Shown here: in pieces, positions 18,726 through 27,164 of the stretch
Layout: each line of letters starts with the position of its first letter
How positions within the stretch are numbered: the stretch's first letter is position 1
Assembly: GCA_016699615.1 (NCBI GenBank)
Contig: CP064984.1
Span: 992,001 to 1,056,000 of the forward strand
From: Sphingobacteriales bacterium
GTDB lineage: Bacteria > Bacteroidota > Bacteroidia > Chitinophagales > JADIYW01
DNA length: 64,000 nucleotides
Reading direction: 5' to 3'
The notes under the pieces: generated by a model
The model's input: only the letters and a program-made list of their open reading frames with translations
What the model was told of the DNA's origin: nothing
The model's database searches: none
Translations under genes and position numbers: made by a program

Positions 18726-18733
18726 TACTTTTG
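18726..18733 (+). promoter_or_regulatory. Bacteroidota -7 box of asnS
   Basis: TACTTTTG matches TAnnTTTG exactly. A TTTG at 18,702-18,705 lies 20 bp upstream, in the position of the -33 element. Transcription would start a few bases after the box, leaving a leader of about 14 nt before the ATG at 18,751. This supports that start over the upstream in-frame TTG. Confidence 0.7.
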
Positions 18734-18750
18734 CATTTCTTAGAAATCTT

Positions 18751-20172
18751 ATGCGAAAATCAATATATCAAATACTTACAACAAATGAAATTGGGCAAGA
18801 AACTTCTGTTTCTGGTTGGGTACGTACAAAAAGACAAAGTAAAAACGTTACTTTCATCAATCTAAATGATGGTTCTACCATTCATAATCTACAAATAGTT
18901 GTAGAAGGTGCAGTAAATGATGAAGAAACTTTATCGAAAATACATACAGGCGCATGTTTACAAATAACAGGTGGCATCGTTAATAGTGAAGGCCAGCAAA
19001 ATATCGAACTTAAGGCAACTTCTATCAAAATTTTAGGTGAAGCTGACCCAGAAAAATATCCATTGCAACCTAAAAAACATTCATTAGAATTTCTTAGAGA
19101 AATAGCACATTTACGACCACGAACTCAAACATTCAGTGCTATCTTTAGAATAAGACATGCTTTAGCGTTTGCTATTCATCAATATTTTAATAATAATGGT
19201 TTTTATTATTTACATACACCAATTATTACTGCTTCAGATGCTGAAGGTGCTGGTGAAATGTTTAGAGTAACTACACTTGACATGCAAAATCCTCCAAAAA
19301 ATGAAGATGGTCAAATTAACTACAAAGAAGATTTCTTTGGAAGAGAAACTAACTTAACTGTTTCTGGACAATTGGAAGGCGAGCTTGGTGCTATGGCGCT
19401 TAGTAAAATATATACATTTGGTCCAACTTTTAGAGCCGAAAATTCAAATACATCAAGACATTTAGCAGAATTTTGGATGATAGAACCTGAAGTGGCTTTC
19501 AATGAGCTGGAAGACAACATGAATCTTGCTGAAGATTTTGTAAAATATGTTATCAACTATGCGCTTGAAAAATGTGCTGATGACTTAGTTTTCTTAGAAA
19601 AAAGATTACTAGAAGAAGAAAAACAAAAACCTCAACAAGAAAGAAATGATCTTAATTTATTAGATAAATTAAGATTTGTAGTCGATAATAACTTTGAACG
19701 ATTGAGCTATACTGATGCTATAGAAATTCTTAAAAATGCTAAAAAGAAATTCCAATTTCCTGTTGATTGGGGCACAGATTTACAAAGCGAACATGAAAGA
19801 TATTTAGTTGAAAAACATTTTAAAAAACCAGTTATTTTAACTGATTATCCAACTGAAATAAAAGCATTTTACATGAAGCAAAGTGAAGATGGAAAAACTG
19901 TAAGAGCGATGGATGTTTTATTTCCTGGAATTGGAGAAATTATTGGTGGTTCTCAACGAGAAGACAATTATGAGAAACTGAAAACTAGAGCAGCACAAGT
20001 AGGTATACATGCAGAACAAATTTGGTGGTATTTAGAAACAAGACAATTTGGTTCTTGTCCACATGCTGGATTTGGTTTAGGATTTGAGCGTTTAGTATTA
20101 TTTGTAACAGGCATGAGCAATATTAGAGATGTAATTCCTTTTCCTCGTTATCCAAAAAGTGCTGAATTCTAA
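18751..20172 (+). CDS. asnS: Asparagine--tRNA ligase
   Basis: 473 residues. Charges tRNA-Asn with asparagine using ATP in the cytoplasm. The N-terminal OB-fold anticodon-binding domain (V-S-G-W-V-R-T-K-R near residue 20) is followed by a class IIb catalytic core. Motif 2 (F-R-A-E-N-S followed by R-H-L-A-E-F) is at about residue 227 and motif 3 (G-F-G-L-G-F-E-R-L-V) at about 438. The E-F-W-M-I-E-P-E segment favours the Asn enzyme over AspRS, as does the length, close to the usual 460-470. Start chosen at ATG 18,751 because the promoter box lies inside the longer TTG-initiated frame. Followed after 50 bp by a co-directional helicase gene. Confidence 0.95.
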   Translation: MRKSIYQILTTNEIGQETSVSGWVRTKRQSKNVTFINLNDGSTIHNLQIVVEGAVNDEETLSKIHTGACLQITGGIVNSEGQQNIELKATSIKILGEADPEKYPLQPKKHSLEFLREIAHLRPRTQTFSAIFRIRHALAFAIHQYFNNNGFYYLHTPIITASDAEGAGEMFRVTTLDMQNPPKNEDGQINYKEDFFGRETNLTVSGQLEGELGAMALSKIYTFGPTFRAENSNTSRHLAEFWMIEPEVAFNELEDNMNLAEDFVKYVINYALEKCADDLVFLEKRLLEEEKQKPQQERNDLNLLDKLRFVVDNNFERLSYTDAIEILKNAKKKFQFPVDWGTDLQSEHERYLVEKHFKKPVILTDYPTEIKAFYMKQSEDGKTVRAMDVLFPGIGEIIGGSQREDNYEKLKTRAAQVGIHAEQIWWYLETRQFGSCPHAGFGLGFERLVLFVTGMSNIRDVIPFPRYPKSAEF

Positions 20173-20222
20173 GAAAGAATTATAGCTAAAAATATATTTA
20201 AAAAGTAGGCAGAAAGAAAGGA

Positions 20223-21473
20223 ATGAAATTCTCAGAATATAATATTGCACCAGAAATAAAGTACAACTTAGAACAATTAGGTTTTAAAAAACCAACTGAT
20301 ATACAATTTAAAGCAATTCCATCCATATTGCGTGGCGAAGATGTACTGGCAATTGCACAAACTGGCACAGGCAAAACTGCCGCTTTTGCCATACCATTAA
20401 TCAACCTTATCTACAATCAAAAAAACTCAAGTAGAAGCGATTCTATAAAATGTATTGTAATGGTACCAACACATGAATTGGCATTGCAAGTAGCAGAAGT
20501 ATTTGATACCATTGCACACAAAACAAAGGTAAAGACATTATGTATTTTTGGTGGCGTAGAGCAAGCACCACAAATTCAGTCGCTATACAAAGGTGTAGAT
20601 ATTGTGATAGCAACACCAGGCAGAATGTTTGATTTAATACATCAAGGCGCATTAGATATTAGTAAAATAAAATATCTTGTTTTAGATGAAGCTGACCACA
20701 TGTTGGATTTGGGTTTTATCAAAGATATAAATGATATGATGCGTTTTTTGCCGAAACACAGACAAACATTATTCTTTTCTGCAACCATTAATGAATACAT
20801 CAAAAAAATAGCCTATTCATTGGTAACAAATCCAATAAGAATACAAATTTCTCCTAAAGATCCTGTTTCTAAAAATGTACAACATGCAGTAGCTTATATT
20901 GAAATGGATGAAAAAAGATTTTTTTTAGAACGTATCATTTCTGAGCATCCTGATAGTAAAATCTTAGTATTTGTGCGTACCAAGGTAAGAGCAGAACGTG
21001 TAGCTGAAGCTATGAAAAGAGTAGGTATTGAGACACTTACTATGCACAGTGATAAAGTGCAACAAGATAGATTAGAAATATTAAACAAGTTTAAAGAAGC
21101 TAAAATAAAAATATTAATAGCAACAGATATCAATGCACGTGGAATTGATATACCAAATGTAGATTATGTTGTAAACTATGATTTGCCTGAAAAAGCAGAA
21201 AATTATGTACACAGAGTAGGTAGAACTGGACGTGGCACCAAGAAAGGACAAGCAATTGCATTTTGTAGTCAGGAGGAAAAAGCAACTTTGGCAGAGATAG
21301 AAACATTTCTACACCAACCAATACATGTGATAGAAATGGATACTACTGAGAAAAAAGAAATATTGTTTGAGGCAGAAACCAAAACGATACCAGAAGGTGA
21401 TTGGCGTGCATTGATTGCAAAGGCAGAAGAAGAAGACAGAATATATGCCTCAAAAAAAAGAAAAAAGAAATAA
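20223..21473 (+). CDS. DEAD-box RNA helicase (RhlE-like)
   Basis: 416 residues with every hallmark of an ATP-dependent RNA helicase. The Q motif (P-T-D-I-Q) is near residue 25, motif I A-Q-T-G-T-G-K-T at about 44, Ia P-T-H-E-L-A, Ib T-P-G-R, II D-E-A-D at about 156 and III S-A-T at about 185. The second RecA domain has I-A-T-D-I-N-A-R-G-I-D and H-R-V-G-R-T-G-R at about 330. The C-terminal extension is short and ends in a lysine/arginine-rich tail typical of RhlE-type proteins, with no RNA-recognition domain as in DbpA/CsdA. Expected role: rRNA or mRNA remodelling. The exact subfamily is inferred. Confidence 0.93.
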   Translation: MKFSEYNIAPEIKYNLEQLGFKKPTDIQFKAIPSILRGEDVLAIAQTGTGKTAAFAIPLINLIYNQKNSSRSDSIKCIVMVPTHELALQVAEVFDTIAHKTKVKTLCIFGGVEQAPQIQSLYKGVDIVIATPGRMFDLIHQGALDISKIKYLVLDEADHMLDLGFIKDINDMMRFLPKHRQTLFFSATINEYIKKIAYSLVTNPIRIQISPKDPVSKNVQHAVAYIEMDEKRFFLERIISEHPDSKILVFVRTKVRAERVAEAMKRVGIETLTMHSDKVQQDRLEILNKFKEAKIKILIATDINARGIDIPNVDYVVNYDLPEKAENYVHRVGRTGRGTKKGQAIAFCSQEEKATLAEIETFLHQPIHVIEMDTTEKKEILFEAETKTIPEGDWRALIAKAEEEDRIYASKKRKKK

Positions 21474-21491
21474 ATTTTTGTAAAATAAAAC

Positions 21492-21499
21492 TACATTTG
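21492..21499 (+). promoter_or_regulatory. Candidate -7 box of purS
   Basis: TACATTTG fits TAnnTTTG and ends 4 nt before the ATG at 21,504. No convincing -33 element was seen at the usual distance. If functional, the mRNA would be leaderless or nearly so. Confidence 0.45.
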
Positions 21500-21503
21500 T
21501 ATT

Positions 21504-21746
21504 ATGCAATTTGAAGTAGAAATAAAAGTAATGCCACTCAAAGAATTACTTGATCCACAAGGAAAAACGGTTGAACATAGTTTAGCTACATTAGGATTTA
21601 ATGCAACACAAATAAGAATAGGCAAACATATTAGTCTAAAAATTGAAGCAGAAAGTAAAGAAGCTGCATTTGCAAATGTTGAAGAAGCATGTAAAAAATT
21701 GCTACACAATCCAGTGATGGAATATTTTGAGATAAATGTACTATAA
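21504..21746 (+). CDS. purS: Phosphoribosylformylglycinamidine synthase subunit PurS
   Basis: 80 residues, the normal PurS length. PurS bridges the glutaminase PurQ and the synthetase PurL in the FGAM synthase complex, fourth step of de novo purine synthesis. Family landmarks are visible: L-D-P-Q-G-K-T-V near residue 17, L-G-F near 30, R-I-G-K-H-I near 38, and N-P-V-M-E-Y-F-E-I near the C terminus. It stands alone here; neither purQ nor purL is in the window. The gene ends just before a strong bidirectional hairpin. Confidence 0.9.
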   Translation: MQFEVEIKVMPLKELLDPQGKTVEHSLATLGFNATQIRIGKHISLKIEAESKEAAFANVEEACKKLLHNPVMEYFEINVL

Positions 21747-21751
21747 ATAAA

Positions 21752-21789
21752 AAAAGCGATGCTCTTATTTATATTTTGGCATCGCTTTT
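21752..21789. terminator. Bidirectional intrinsic terminator
   Basis: A perfect 11-bp inverted repeat (aaaagcgatgc at 21,752-21,762 and gcatcgctttt at 21,779-21,789) with a 16-nt loop, flanked by A/T runs on both sides. It sits between the convergent purS and the outer-membrane protein gene and can terminate both. Confidence 0.85.
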
Positions 21790-21812
21790 AAATTGTTGAG
21801 TGTTTGTATTAC

Positions 21813-22412
21813 TTAGAATACATATCCAACTTTTACAAATCCTCCGTGTTGTTGAATATTTTTGTTGGTTAATAGTTTATATCCACCATTTAACAAAAGT
21901 CCAGCTTTTGGCGAAATTCTAAACTCTACACCAGTTCCTACATTCAATACAAACTTGTTTCCACTCATCATCACGTCTTCATTCGTCATAATTGGAATTC
22001 TAGATTTGTTGATACCTAAACCCAAAGAGAAAAATGGAGACACATCTTTTTTAAGAAAATTTGTTCTCACATCAACAGTTGCAGAAAGGTCAATTCTGTC
22101 AGCATTGTTAATGTTTAAGTGCATACCTTGTCCTACAAAAAAATAAGGATTTACTCTAACGCCCCAAGTTTCACTAATTGTAAAGAAAGTTTTATCGCCA
22201 ATGTGTATTACACCAGCTTCTGTAACACTTGAGAATCCTTTTCTGAATTTTCCATCTATTAGATGGTTTTCATCGAAATCTTCTTGTTCTTCTGGCAATA
22301 GCACATTAGCTACTTGGTTGCTCTCAGCAACTGCTGTTGTTGAGTTGTTGTTTTCATTAGCGCTAGCCCAAATTGACCAACTTGCTAAAAACATAAAAAA
22401 TACATGTTTCAT
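21813..22412 (-). CDS. Outer-membrane beta-barrel protein
   Basis: 199 residues. A signal peptide (M-K-H-V-F-F-M-F-L-A-S, cleavage likely after W-A-S-A) is followed by an Asn/Glu-rich linker. About 130 residues of alternating polar/hydrophobic strands with glycine and aromatic residues then end in G-Y-V-F, a typical C-terminal barrel strand. This is the look of small OmpA/OmpW-sized eight-stranded barrels. No specific substrate or family could be assigned. It is monocistronic, with a shared terminator downstream and a 500-bp AT-rich region upstream. Confidence 0.75.
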   Translation of the reverse strand: MKHVFFMFLASWSIWASANENNNSTTAVAESNQVANVLLPEEQEDFDENHLIDGKFRKGFSSVTEAGVIHIGDKTFFTISETWGVRVNPYFFVGQGMHLNINNADRIDLSATVDVRTNFLKKDVSPFFSLGLGINKSRIPIMTNEDVMMSGNKFVLNVGTGVEFRISPKAGLLLNGGYKLLTNKNIQQHGGFVKVGYVF

Positions 22413-22854
22413 ATTTAAAAATTTAATTACTGCAAAGTTGGGGCAATAAATTACAATGTGCGTTATGTAGTGTTTATTTGATTATCAAAATGCAATTAGG
22501 AATTATTTAAGCAAATATTACAGAACTAGATACAATATTAAGTATGCTAATAATTTACGTGAACAATATGTATTTATATTGTAAATTTATTATTCATTCG
22601 CATGAAAATCAATCACTAATATCTATTTTCTCATAATTTTGAAAATGTTAACCTTTTTAATATTATGCAACCATTTAATGTTCTTATTTTATACTATAAA
22701 ATATAGCATTTCACATTATTCACGTAAAAAAAACAAAGATTAAACTTAGGTATTCATCTATCTATTGGATAAAATACAATACATTCACGTATATTTTTAC
22801 GATACATTCACGCAAATTTATTATGTAATAATTGAGGTGGTTATAAATAAAAAA
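22413..22854. other. AT-rich intergenic region with repeated TTCACG motifs
   Basis: About 440 bp without a credible gene. The motif attcacg(t/c)a occurs at 22,718-22,726, 22,783-22,791 and 22,805-22,813. An inverted copy (tacgtgaa) lies near 22,557. Their function is unknown; they might be operator sites. No tRNA-like fold was seen. Confidence 0.45.
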
Positions 22855-22888
22855 TGGTATTGAATTTCTATATAAAAAACCAATACCA
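22855..22888 (-). terminator. Intrinsic terminator of dnaJ
   Basis: An 8-bp perfect stem (tggtattg 22,855-22,862; caatacca 22,881-22,888) with an 18-nt loop. On the minus strand it is followed directly by TTTTTTATTTATA. It begins about 25 nt beyond the dnaJ stop. Confidence 0.75.
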
Positions 22889-22912
22889 AATATTATACAT
22901 ACGATTTAGCTT

Positions 22913-24055
22913 CTAACTAAATAATTTATCAAAAAATCCTTTGCTTTTTTCTTTCTGTGCACTCGGACTAAAGTTTTTTGATTGTCTCAATTTTTCAAGC
23001 AATGCAATTTCTTCGTTCGATAAATCTACTGGCGTAAATACCTTCACTTCTACAATTTGGTCGCCTTTCCCATAGCCATTAATACTTGGAATACCTTTGC
23101 CTTGTAGTCTGAATAATTTGCCACTTTGTGTACCTTTCGGAATTTTTATTCTTGCTGTACCATCAATAGTTGGTACATCAGCTTGTGTGCCTAGTGCAAC
23201 ATCTGCAATATTTAGATATAGATTGTACACCACGTTATTTTCTACTCTTTTCAAATCTGCGTGTGGTTCTTCCTCAATTCCTATTAATAAATCTCCAGCA
23301 TAACCTCCACGTACACCTGCATTACCTTTTCCACTCATAGATAGTTGGATACCATCACTTACACCAGCAGGAATATCTAAACTTACAGTTTCTTCATCAT
23401 ATACTCTTCCTTCGCCTCTACATTTTGTACATTTATTTGTAATTATTTTACCTTCTCCATTACATGTAGGACAAGTTGATGTCGTTGCCATTTGTCCTAA
23501 AAATGTTTGGGTAACTTTGCGAACAGCTCCAGCTCCATTACATGTATTACATGTTTGGTATGAGTTGCTATCTTTAGCACCTACGCCACTGCAAGTATCG
23601 CAAGTAACATATTTTTTTATTTTTATTTTCTTGTTTGCACCATGTGCAATTTCTGATAAATTCAATTTTACTTTTACTCTTAGGTTGCTTCCGCGTTGTC
23701 CTTTGCCTCTCTCCTGTCTTCTGCCTCCACCACCAAAAAATGATTCAAAAGGATTGCCATCACCAAAGATATCTCCAAATTGCGAGAAGATGTCTTCCAT
23801 ATTCATTCCACCACCATAGCCTCCACCACCGCCACCAAATGCTTGATGACCAAATCTATCGTATTTTGCTCTTTTATCTGGATTGCCTAATATATCGTAA
23901 GCCTCAGCTGCTTCTTTAAATTTTTCTTCTGCTGCTTTATCTCCAGGATTTTTGTCTGGATGGAATTGTATGGCTAATTTTCTGTAGGATTTTTTTATTT
24001 CTTCTACACTTGCACTTTTACTAACACCTAATATTTCGTAATAATCTCTTTTCAT
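22913..24055 (-). CDS. dnaJ: Chaperone DnaJ (Hsp40)
   Basis: 380 residues, full length. J domain (residues 1-70) with the H-P-D triad in Q-F-H-P-D-K, which stimulates DnaK ATPase. A Gly/Phe-rich linker (about 70-125) follows. The zinc-binding domain (about 140-215) has four C-x-x-C-x-G-x-G motifs: C-D-T-C-S-G, C-N-T-C-N-G, C-P-T-C-N-G and C-T-K-C-R-G. Two C-terminal beta domains bind substrate. Lies 25 bp downstream of grpE on the same strand, so the two are almost certainly co-transcribed. The canonical dnaK is not in the window; the Hsp70 at 60.6-63.1 kb is a divergent paralogue. Confidence 0.96.
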   Translation of the reverse strand: MKRDYYEILGVSKSASVEEIKKSYRKLAIQFHPDKNPGDKAAEEKFKEAAEAYDILGNPDKRAKYDRFGHQAFGGGGGGYGGGMNMEDIFSQFGDIFGDGNPFESFFGGGGRRQERGKGQRGSNLRVKVKLNLSEIAHGANKKIKIKKYVTCDTCSGVGAKDSNSYQTCNTCNGAGAVRKVTQTFLGQMATTSTCPTCNGEGKIITNKCTKCRGEGRVYDEETVSLDIPAGVSDGIQLSMSGKGNAGVRGGYAGDLLIGIEEEPHADLKRVENNVVYNLYLNIADVALGTQADVPTIDGTARIKIPKGTQSGKLFRLQGKGIPSINGYGKGDQIVEVKVFTPVDLSNEEIALLEKLRQSKNFSPSAQKEKSKGFFDKLFS

Positions 24056-24080
24056 TCTTTGTTTGATAATTCATTTATAT

Positions 24081-24656
24081 TTATTTGCCTACTACTACTT
24101 TTGCATATCTAATGATTGTGCCATTAAGTGTATAACCAGCTTCTACTTCATCAAGAACTTTACCTTTAAATTCTTCATTTGGTGCTGGTATTTCTGCAAT
24201 TGCTTCTTGTTGCTCAACATCAAAATCTTTCCCTATGCTCTCTATTTCTTTCAATCCTTTTTGTTGTAATACTTTAGTAAATTTTTCAAATATCAACTGT
24301 GCACCTTGAGCAAAGGTTTCTGCATTGTTATCTTTTACATAATTTGCGTTTGCTCTTTTAATATCATCTAAAACTGGCAATAAGTCTTTGATAATATCTT
24401 GACCTACTACAAGACTATATTCTCTTTTTTCTTTAGCACTACGTTTTTTAAAATTATCAAACTCGGCAAATAATCTTAGATACTTGTCTTTTGTATCTGC
24501 CAACTCTGTTTTTAGTTTTTCATTTTGATCCAAATCTTCGTCAAGATTCATTTCTTGAGAATCATTATAGCAATTTTCATCATTTTGGTGATTAGAATCA
24601 TTATTATCTAATGCTTCATTATCTGATATCTTATCTTTTATTTCTTCTTGTTGCAT
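24081..24656 (-). CDS. grpE: Nucleotide exchange factor GrpE
   Basis: 191 residues from ATG 24,656 (M-Q-Q-E-E-I); a longer frame to 24,698 has no supporting signal. GrpE releases ADP from DnaK. An acidic, Asn/Asp-rich N terminus and a long coiled coil (about 45-100, including K-Y-L-R-L-F-A-E-F-D-N-F-K-K-R) precede a helical segment (about 120-145). The C-terminal beta wing has E-V-E-A-G-Y-T-L and I-R-Y-A-K-V-V-V. First gene of the grpE-dnaJ unit. A 9-bp inverted repeat lies just upstream. Confidence 0.95.
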   Translation of the reverse strand: MQQEEIKDKISDNEALDNNDSNHQNDENCYNDSQEMNLDEDLDQNEKLKTELADTKDKYLRLFAEFDNFKKRSAKEKREYSLVVGQDIIKDLLPVLDDIKRANANYVKDNNAETFAQGAQLIFEKFTKVLQQKGLKEIESIGKDFDVEQQEAIAEIPAPNEEFKGKVLDEVEAGYTLNGTIIRYAKVVVGK

Positions 24657-24673
24657 AATTGTATTAATATAAA

Positions 24674-24703
24674 TTCCTTTGGACAAAAACATTGCCAAAG
24701 GAA
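24674..24703 (-). repeat. 9-bp inverted repeat between tlpA-like gene and grpE
   Basis: ttcctttgg (24,674-24,682) and ccaaaggaa (24,695-24,703) are perfect arms around a 12-nt loop. On the minus strand the hairpin is followed by TTTATATT, so it may be a weak terminator for the upstream thioredoxin gene. Its position 18 nt before the grpE ATG would also suit an operator. It does not match the CIRCE/HrcA consensus. Confidence 0.55.
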
Positions 24704-24733
24704 TAAATCAGACATTTTGACACAAAAATGTGT

Positions 24734-25270
24734 TTATTTTGTAGTTTTCTTAGTAGAAGAAGATGTAGCTAATCTTTTATTCAGAAATTCCTCAATAAAA
24801 GCAATAGTAGGATTTCTTGCAATAACAAAGCCTTGCTCATCAATTAATACAGTTTGAGGTATAGATCTTATGCCATAAACTGCAGCTGGTGCTGAGTTCC
24901 ATCCTTTTAAATCACTTACATGGTTTGGCCATGATAAATTGTCTGATGCAATTGCTTTTACCCAAGCATCTTTATTATTATCTAATGATACATTAAAAAC
25001 AGTAAATCCTTTTGTTGTTTTATTCCACTTTTTACCCTGATATTTATTATATAATGCTACTACTTCTGGATTTTTTTTGCGACAAGGATAACACCATGAT
25101 GCCCAAAAATCTATTAAAACTACATTTCCTTTTAAAGATGATAATTTTAATGGTGTTCCATCTGGTTTATTATTTTCAATTTCTGGTGCTTTTGCTCCTA
25201 CTACCACATTCTGAGCTGATAAATTTACTGTCATTAATGCTGTAAGTGCTATAAAAAATAACTTTTTCAT
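24734..25270 (-). CDS. TlpA-like periplasmic thioredoxin
   Basis: 178 residues. A signal peptide (M-K-K-L-F-F-I-A-L, cleavage near N-L-S-A-Q) points to the periplasm. The AhpC/TSA-TlpA fold starts at G-A-K-A-P-E. The redox site is W-A-S-W-C-Y-P-C near residues 56-63, and a cis-proline segment S-I-P-Q-T-V-L-I-D follows. Such proteins reduce disulfides during cytochrome maturation or general oxidative folding. The partner is not evident from the neighbours. A TATATTTG box lies 21 nt upstream of the start. Confidence 0.88.
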   Translation of the reverse strand: MKKLFFIALTALMTVNLSAQNVVVGAKAPEIENNKPDGTPLKLSSLKGNVVLIDFWASWCYPCRKKNPEVVALYNKYQGKKWNKTTKGFTVFNVSLDNNKDAWVKAIASDNLSWPNHVSDLKGWNSAPAAVYGIRSIPQTVLIDEQGFVIARNPTIAFIEEFLNKRLATSSSTKKTTK

Positions 25271-25290
25271 TTAAAACTTGTATTTGATTT

Positions 25291-25298
25291 CAAATATA
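25291..25298 (-). promoter_or_regulatory. -7 box of the TlpA-like gene
   Basis: CAAATATA on the plus strand is TATATTTG on the minus strand, an exact TAnnTTTG match 21 nt before the ATG at 25,270. Confidence 0.55.
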
Positions 25299-25374
25299 AT
25301 CAAATTCCGTACCTAATTTTGTTAAAATAATTTTGTTTCTATTTTCTATCGTTAAAAGTCAGCTAATATTTGCG

Positions 25375-25382
25375 TATTTTTG
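25375..25382 (+). promoter_or_regulatory. -7 box of prfA
   Basis: TATTTTTG ends only 4 nt before the ATG at 25,387, so the transcript would begin at or next to the start codon. It also argues against the longer TTG-initiated frame, which would span the promoter. Confidence 0.6.
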
Positions 25383-25386
25383 CGCC

Positions 25387-26457
25387 ATGTTAGACAAATT
25401 AGAAGCATTAAGAATAAAATATAAAGATTTAGAACAACAATTATCTGACCCAGAAATTGTGACTGATGCTCAACGATTTAAAAAAGTTGGAAAAGAATAT
25501 CGTGACTTAGAACCAATCGTAAATGCACTTGATAGATATAAAAATCTATTGAGTAATATAAGTTTTAACAAACAAGTATTGCAAGAAGAGAAAGATGAAG
25601 AATTGAAAGAACTTGCAAAGTCTGAATTGGATGATTTGCAAGAACAATTGCCAAAATTGGAAGAAGAAATAAGATTTCTATTAGTACCTAAAGACCCTGA
25701 AGATGACAAAAATGCAATTTTAGAGATAAGAGCAGGAACTGGTGGTGATGAGGCAAGTATATTTGCTGGTGACTTGCTAAAAATGTATTTGCGCTATTGT
25801 GATACAAAAGGCTGGAAGACAGAAATAATGAATGAAAATTCTGGTACTGCTGGTGGTTACAAAGAAGTTGTGGTAGAAGTAACTGGTGATGGTGTTTATG
25901 GTGTATTGAAATATGAAAGTGGTGTACATCGTGTGCAGCGTGTGCCTGAGACAGAATCTCAAGGTAGAGTACATACTTCGGCTGCGTCAGTAGCTGTGCT
26001 GCCAGAAGCTGATGAGGTAGATGTGGAAATAAATCCTGCTGATATAAGAAAAGATGTTTATCGTGCATCTGGTGCTGGTGGACAGCACGTGAACAAGACT
26101 GAATCTGCTGTGCGTTTAACGCATATTCCAACTGGTACAATTGCTGAATGTCAGGATGGACGTTCGCAACATAAAAATTATGAAAGTGCCATGAAAGTTT
26201 TGCGTACACGTTTGTATGAGAAAGCATTGGCTGTGCATAATGAAGCAATTGCATTGCAAAGAAAAACATTGGTGTCTACTGGCGACAGAAGTGCTAAAAT
26301 ACGTACCTACAACTACCCACAAGGTAGAGTAACAGACCACAGAATTAATTTGACATTATACAATTTAGGTGAAATTGTGAATGGTGATTTGGACCCAATC
26401 ATAGAAAAATTGACATTCGAAGAAAATGCTGAAAAACTAAAAGTACAGAATTTGTAA
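25387..26457 (+). CDS. prfA: Peptide chain release factor 1
   Basis: 356 residues from ATG 25,387. Recognises UAA/UAG stop codons in the ribosomal A site and triggers peptide release. The N-terminal coiled coil is followed by the peptide-anticodon region. The catalytic G-G-Q lies in G-A-G-G-Q-H-V-N-K-T at about residue 237 and is followed by a basic tail region. It is RF1 rather than RF2 by its overall length and lack of a programmed frameshift. The stop codon TAA shares a base with the ATG of the next gene (taatga), so the following glycosyltransferase is translationally coupled. Confidence 0.95.
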   Translation: MLDKLEALRIKYKDLEQQLSDPEIVTDAQRFKKVGKEYRDLEPIVNALDRYKNLLSNISFNKQVLQEEKDEELKELAKSELDDLQEQLPKLEEEIRFLLVPKDPEDDKNAILEIRAGTGGDEASIFAGDLLKMYLRYCDTKGWKTEIMNENSGTAGGYKEVVVEVTGDGVYGVLKYESGVHRVQRVPETESQGRVHTSAASVAVLPEADEVDVEINPADIRKDVYRASGAGGQHVNKTESAVRLTHIPTGTIAECQDGRSQHKNYESAMKVLRTRLYEKALAVHNEAIALQRKTLVSTGDRSAKIRTYNYPQGRVTDHRINLTLYNLGEIVNGDLDPIIEKLTFEENAEKLKVQNL

Positions 26458-27164
26458 TGAATAAAATATCTATTGTAATACCTTTCTATAATGAAGAAAA
26501 ACGAATACATAGATTCTTATTTGGATTGAAAAACTATCAGAATAAAAATCAGTTAGTACAACAATTAGTTTTGGTAAATGATGGAAGTACAGACAATACA
26601 TTAGCAATTCTAAATAACATTAAACATGACTCTATTAATATAAAAGTTATAGATATTAAGGAAAATAGAGGAAAAGGAAATGCTGTAAAAAATGGTATTT
26701 TAAATTCAGACTGTGAATGGATTTTGTGCAATGATGCAGACTTATCATATAGTTTTGAACAAATTGATGAATGGTATGATAAGAAAATAATAAACCTTAA
26801 TTCTGACAATACAGTATATCTCGGAAAAAGAATATTGAATGATAAGAAGAGTAATTTCTACTTACATAGAATAATAATAGGAAAAATATTTTATCTATTA
26901 ATAAAATTAATTTTAAGTATTAAAATTAGCGATACTCAATGTGGATTTAAATTGTATAAATCAGAAATTGCAAAAAGGGTATTTAAAGATTTAAAAGAGG
27001 AAAGATTTGCATTTGATATTGAAGTTATTTATAGGTTGAAAAAGATAGATTGCAATATTCAATTAAATCCTGTTTCATGTAATGATGTTGGTAACTCTAA
27101 AGTAAATTTATTTACTGATAGTTTAAATATGTTTATGGCATTATTTAGAATTAGAAGGTACTAA
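26457..27164 (+). CDS. GT2 glycosyltransferase, polyprenyl-phosphate sugar synthase-like
   Basis: 235 residues. GT-A fold with the N-terminal I-S-I-V-I-P-F-Y-N-E-E, a nucleotide-binding V-N-D-G-S-T-D-N-T, and a D-A-D (C-N-D-A-D-L) metal-binding motif near residue 92. N-R-G-K-G-N-A-V and D-T-Q-C-G-F-K resemble DPM1/DPG synthases, which move a sugar from a nucleotide donor to dolichyl/polyprenyl phosphate at the membrane. It has no C-terminal membrane anchor. The stop overlaps by 4 bp that of a convergent membrane-protein gene. Neighbouring GT-C-like proteins could use the lipid-linked sugar (inference). Confidence 0.85.
   Translation: MNKISIVIPFYNEEKRIHRFLFGLKNYQNKNQLVQQLVLVNDGSTDNTLAILNNIKHDSINIKVIDIKENRGKGNAVKNGILNSDCEWILCNDADLSYSFEQIDEWYDKKIINLNSDNTVYLGKRILNDKKSNFYLHRIIIGKIFYLLIKLILSIKISDTQCGFKLYKSEIAKRVFKDLKEERFAFDIEVIYRLKKIDCNIQLNPVSCNDVGNSKVNLFTDSLNMFMALFRIRRY

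Noticed and set aside
18703..18750. Extended asnS start at TTG 18,703
   Set aside because: The exact TAnnTTTG promoter box lies inside the extension; ATG 18,751 matches the family N terminus.
22413..22912. A tRNA or small RNA in the 500-bp gap upstream of dnaJ's terminator
   Set aside because: No cloverleaf or conserved T-loop sequence found; only AT-rich DNA, TTCACG motifs and the dnaJ terminator.
25688..26269. 193-codon minus-strand ORF inside prfA
   Set aside because: His/Gln/Leu-rich shadow of a clear prfA coding sequence.
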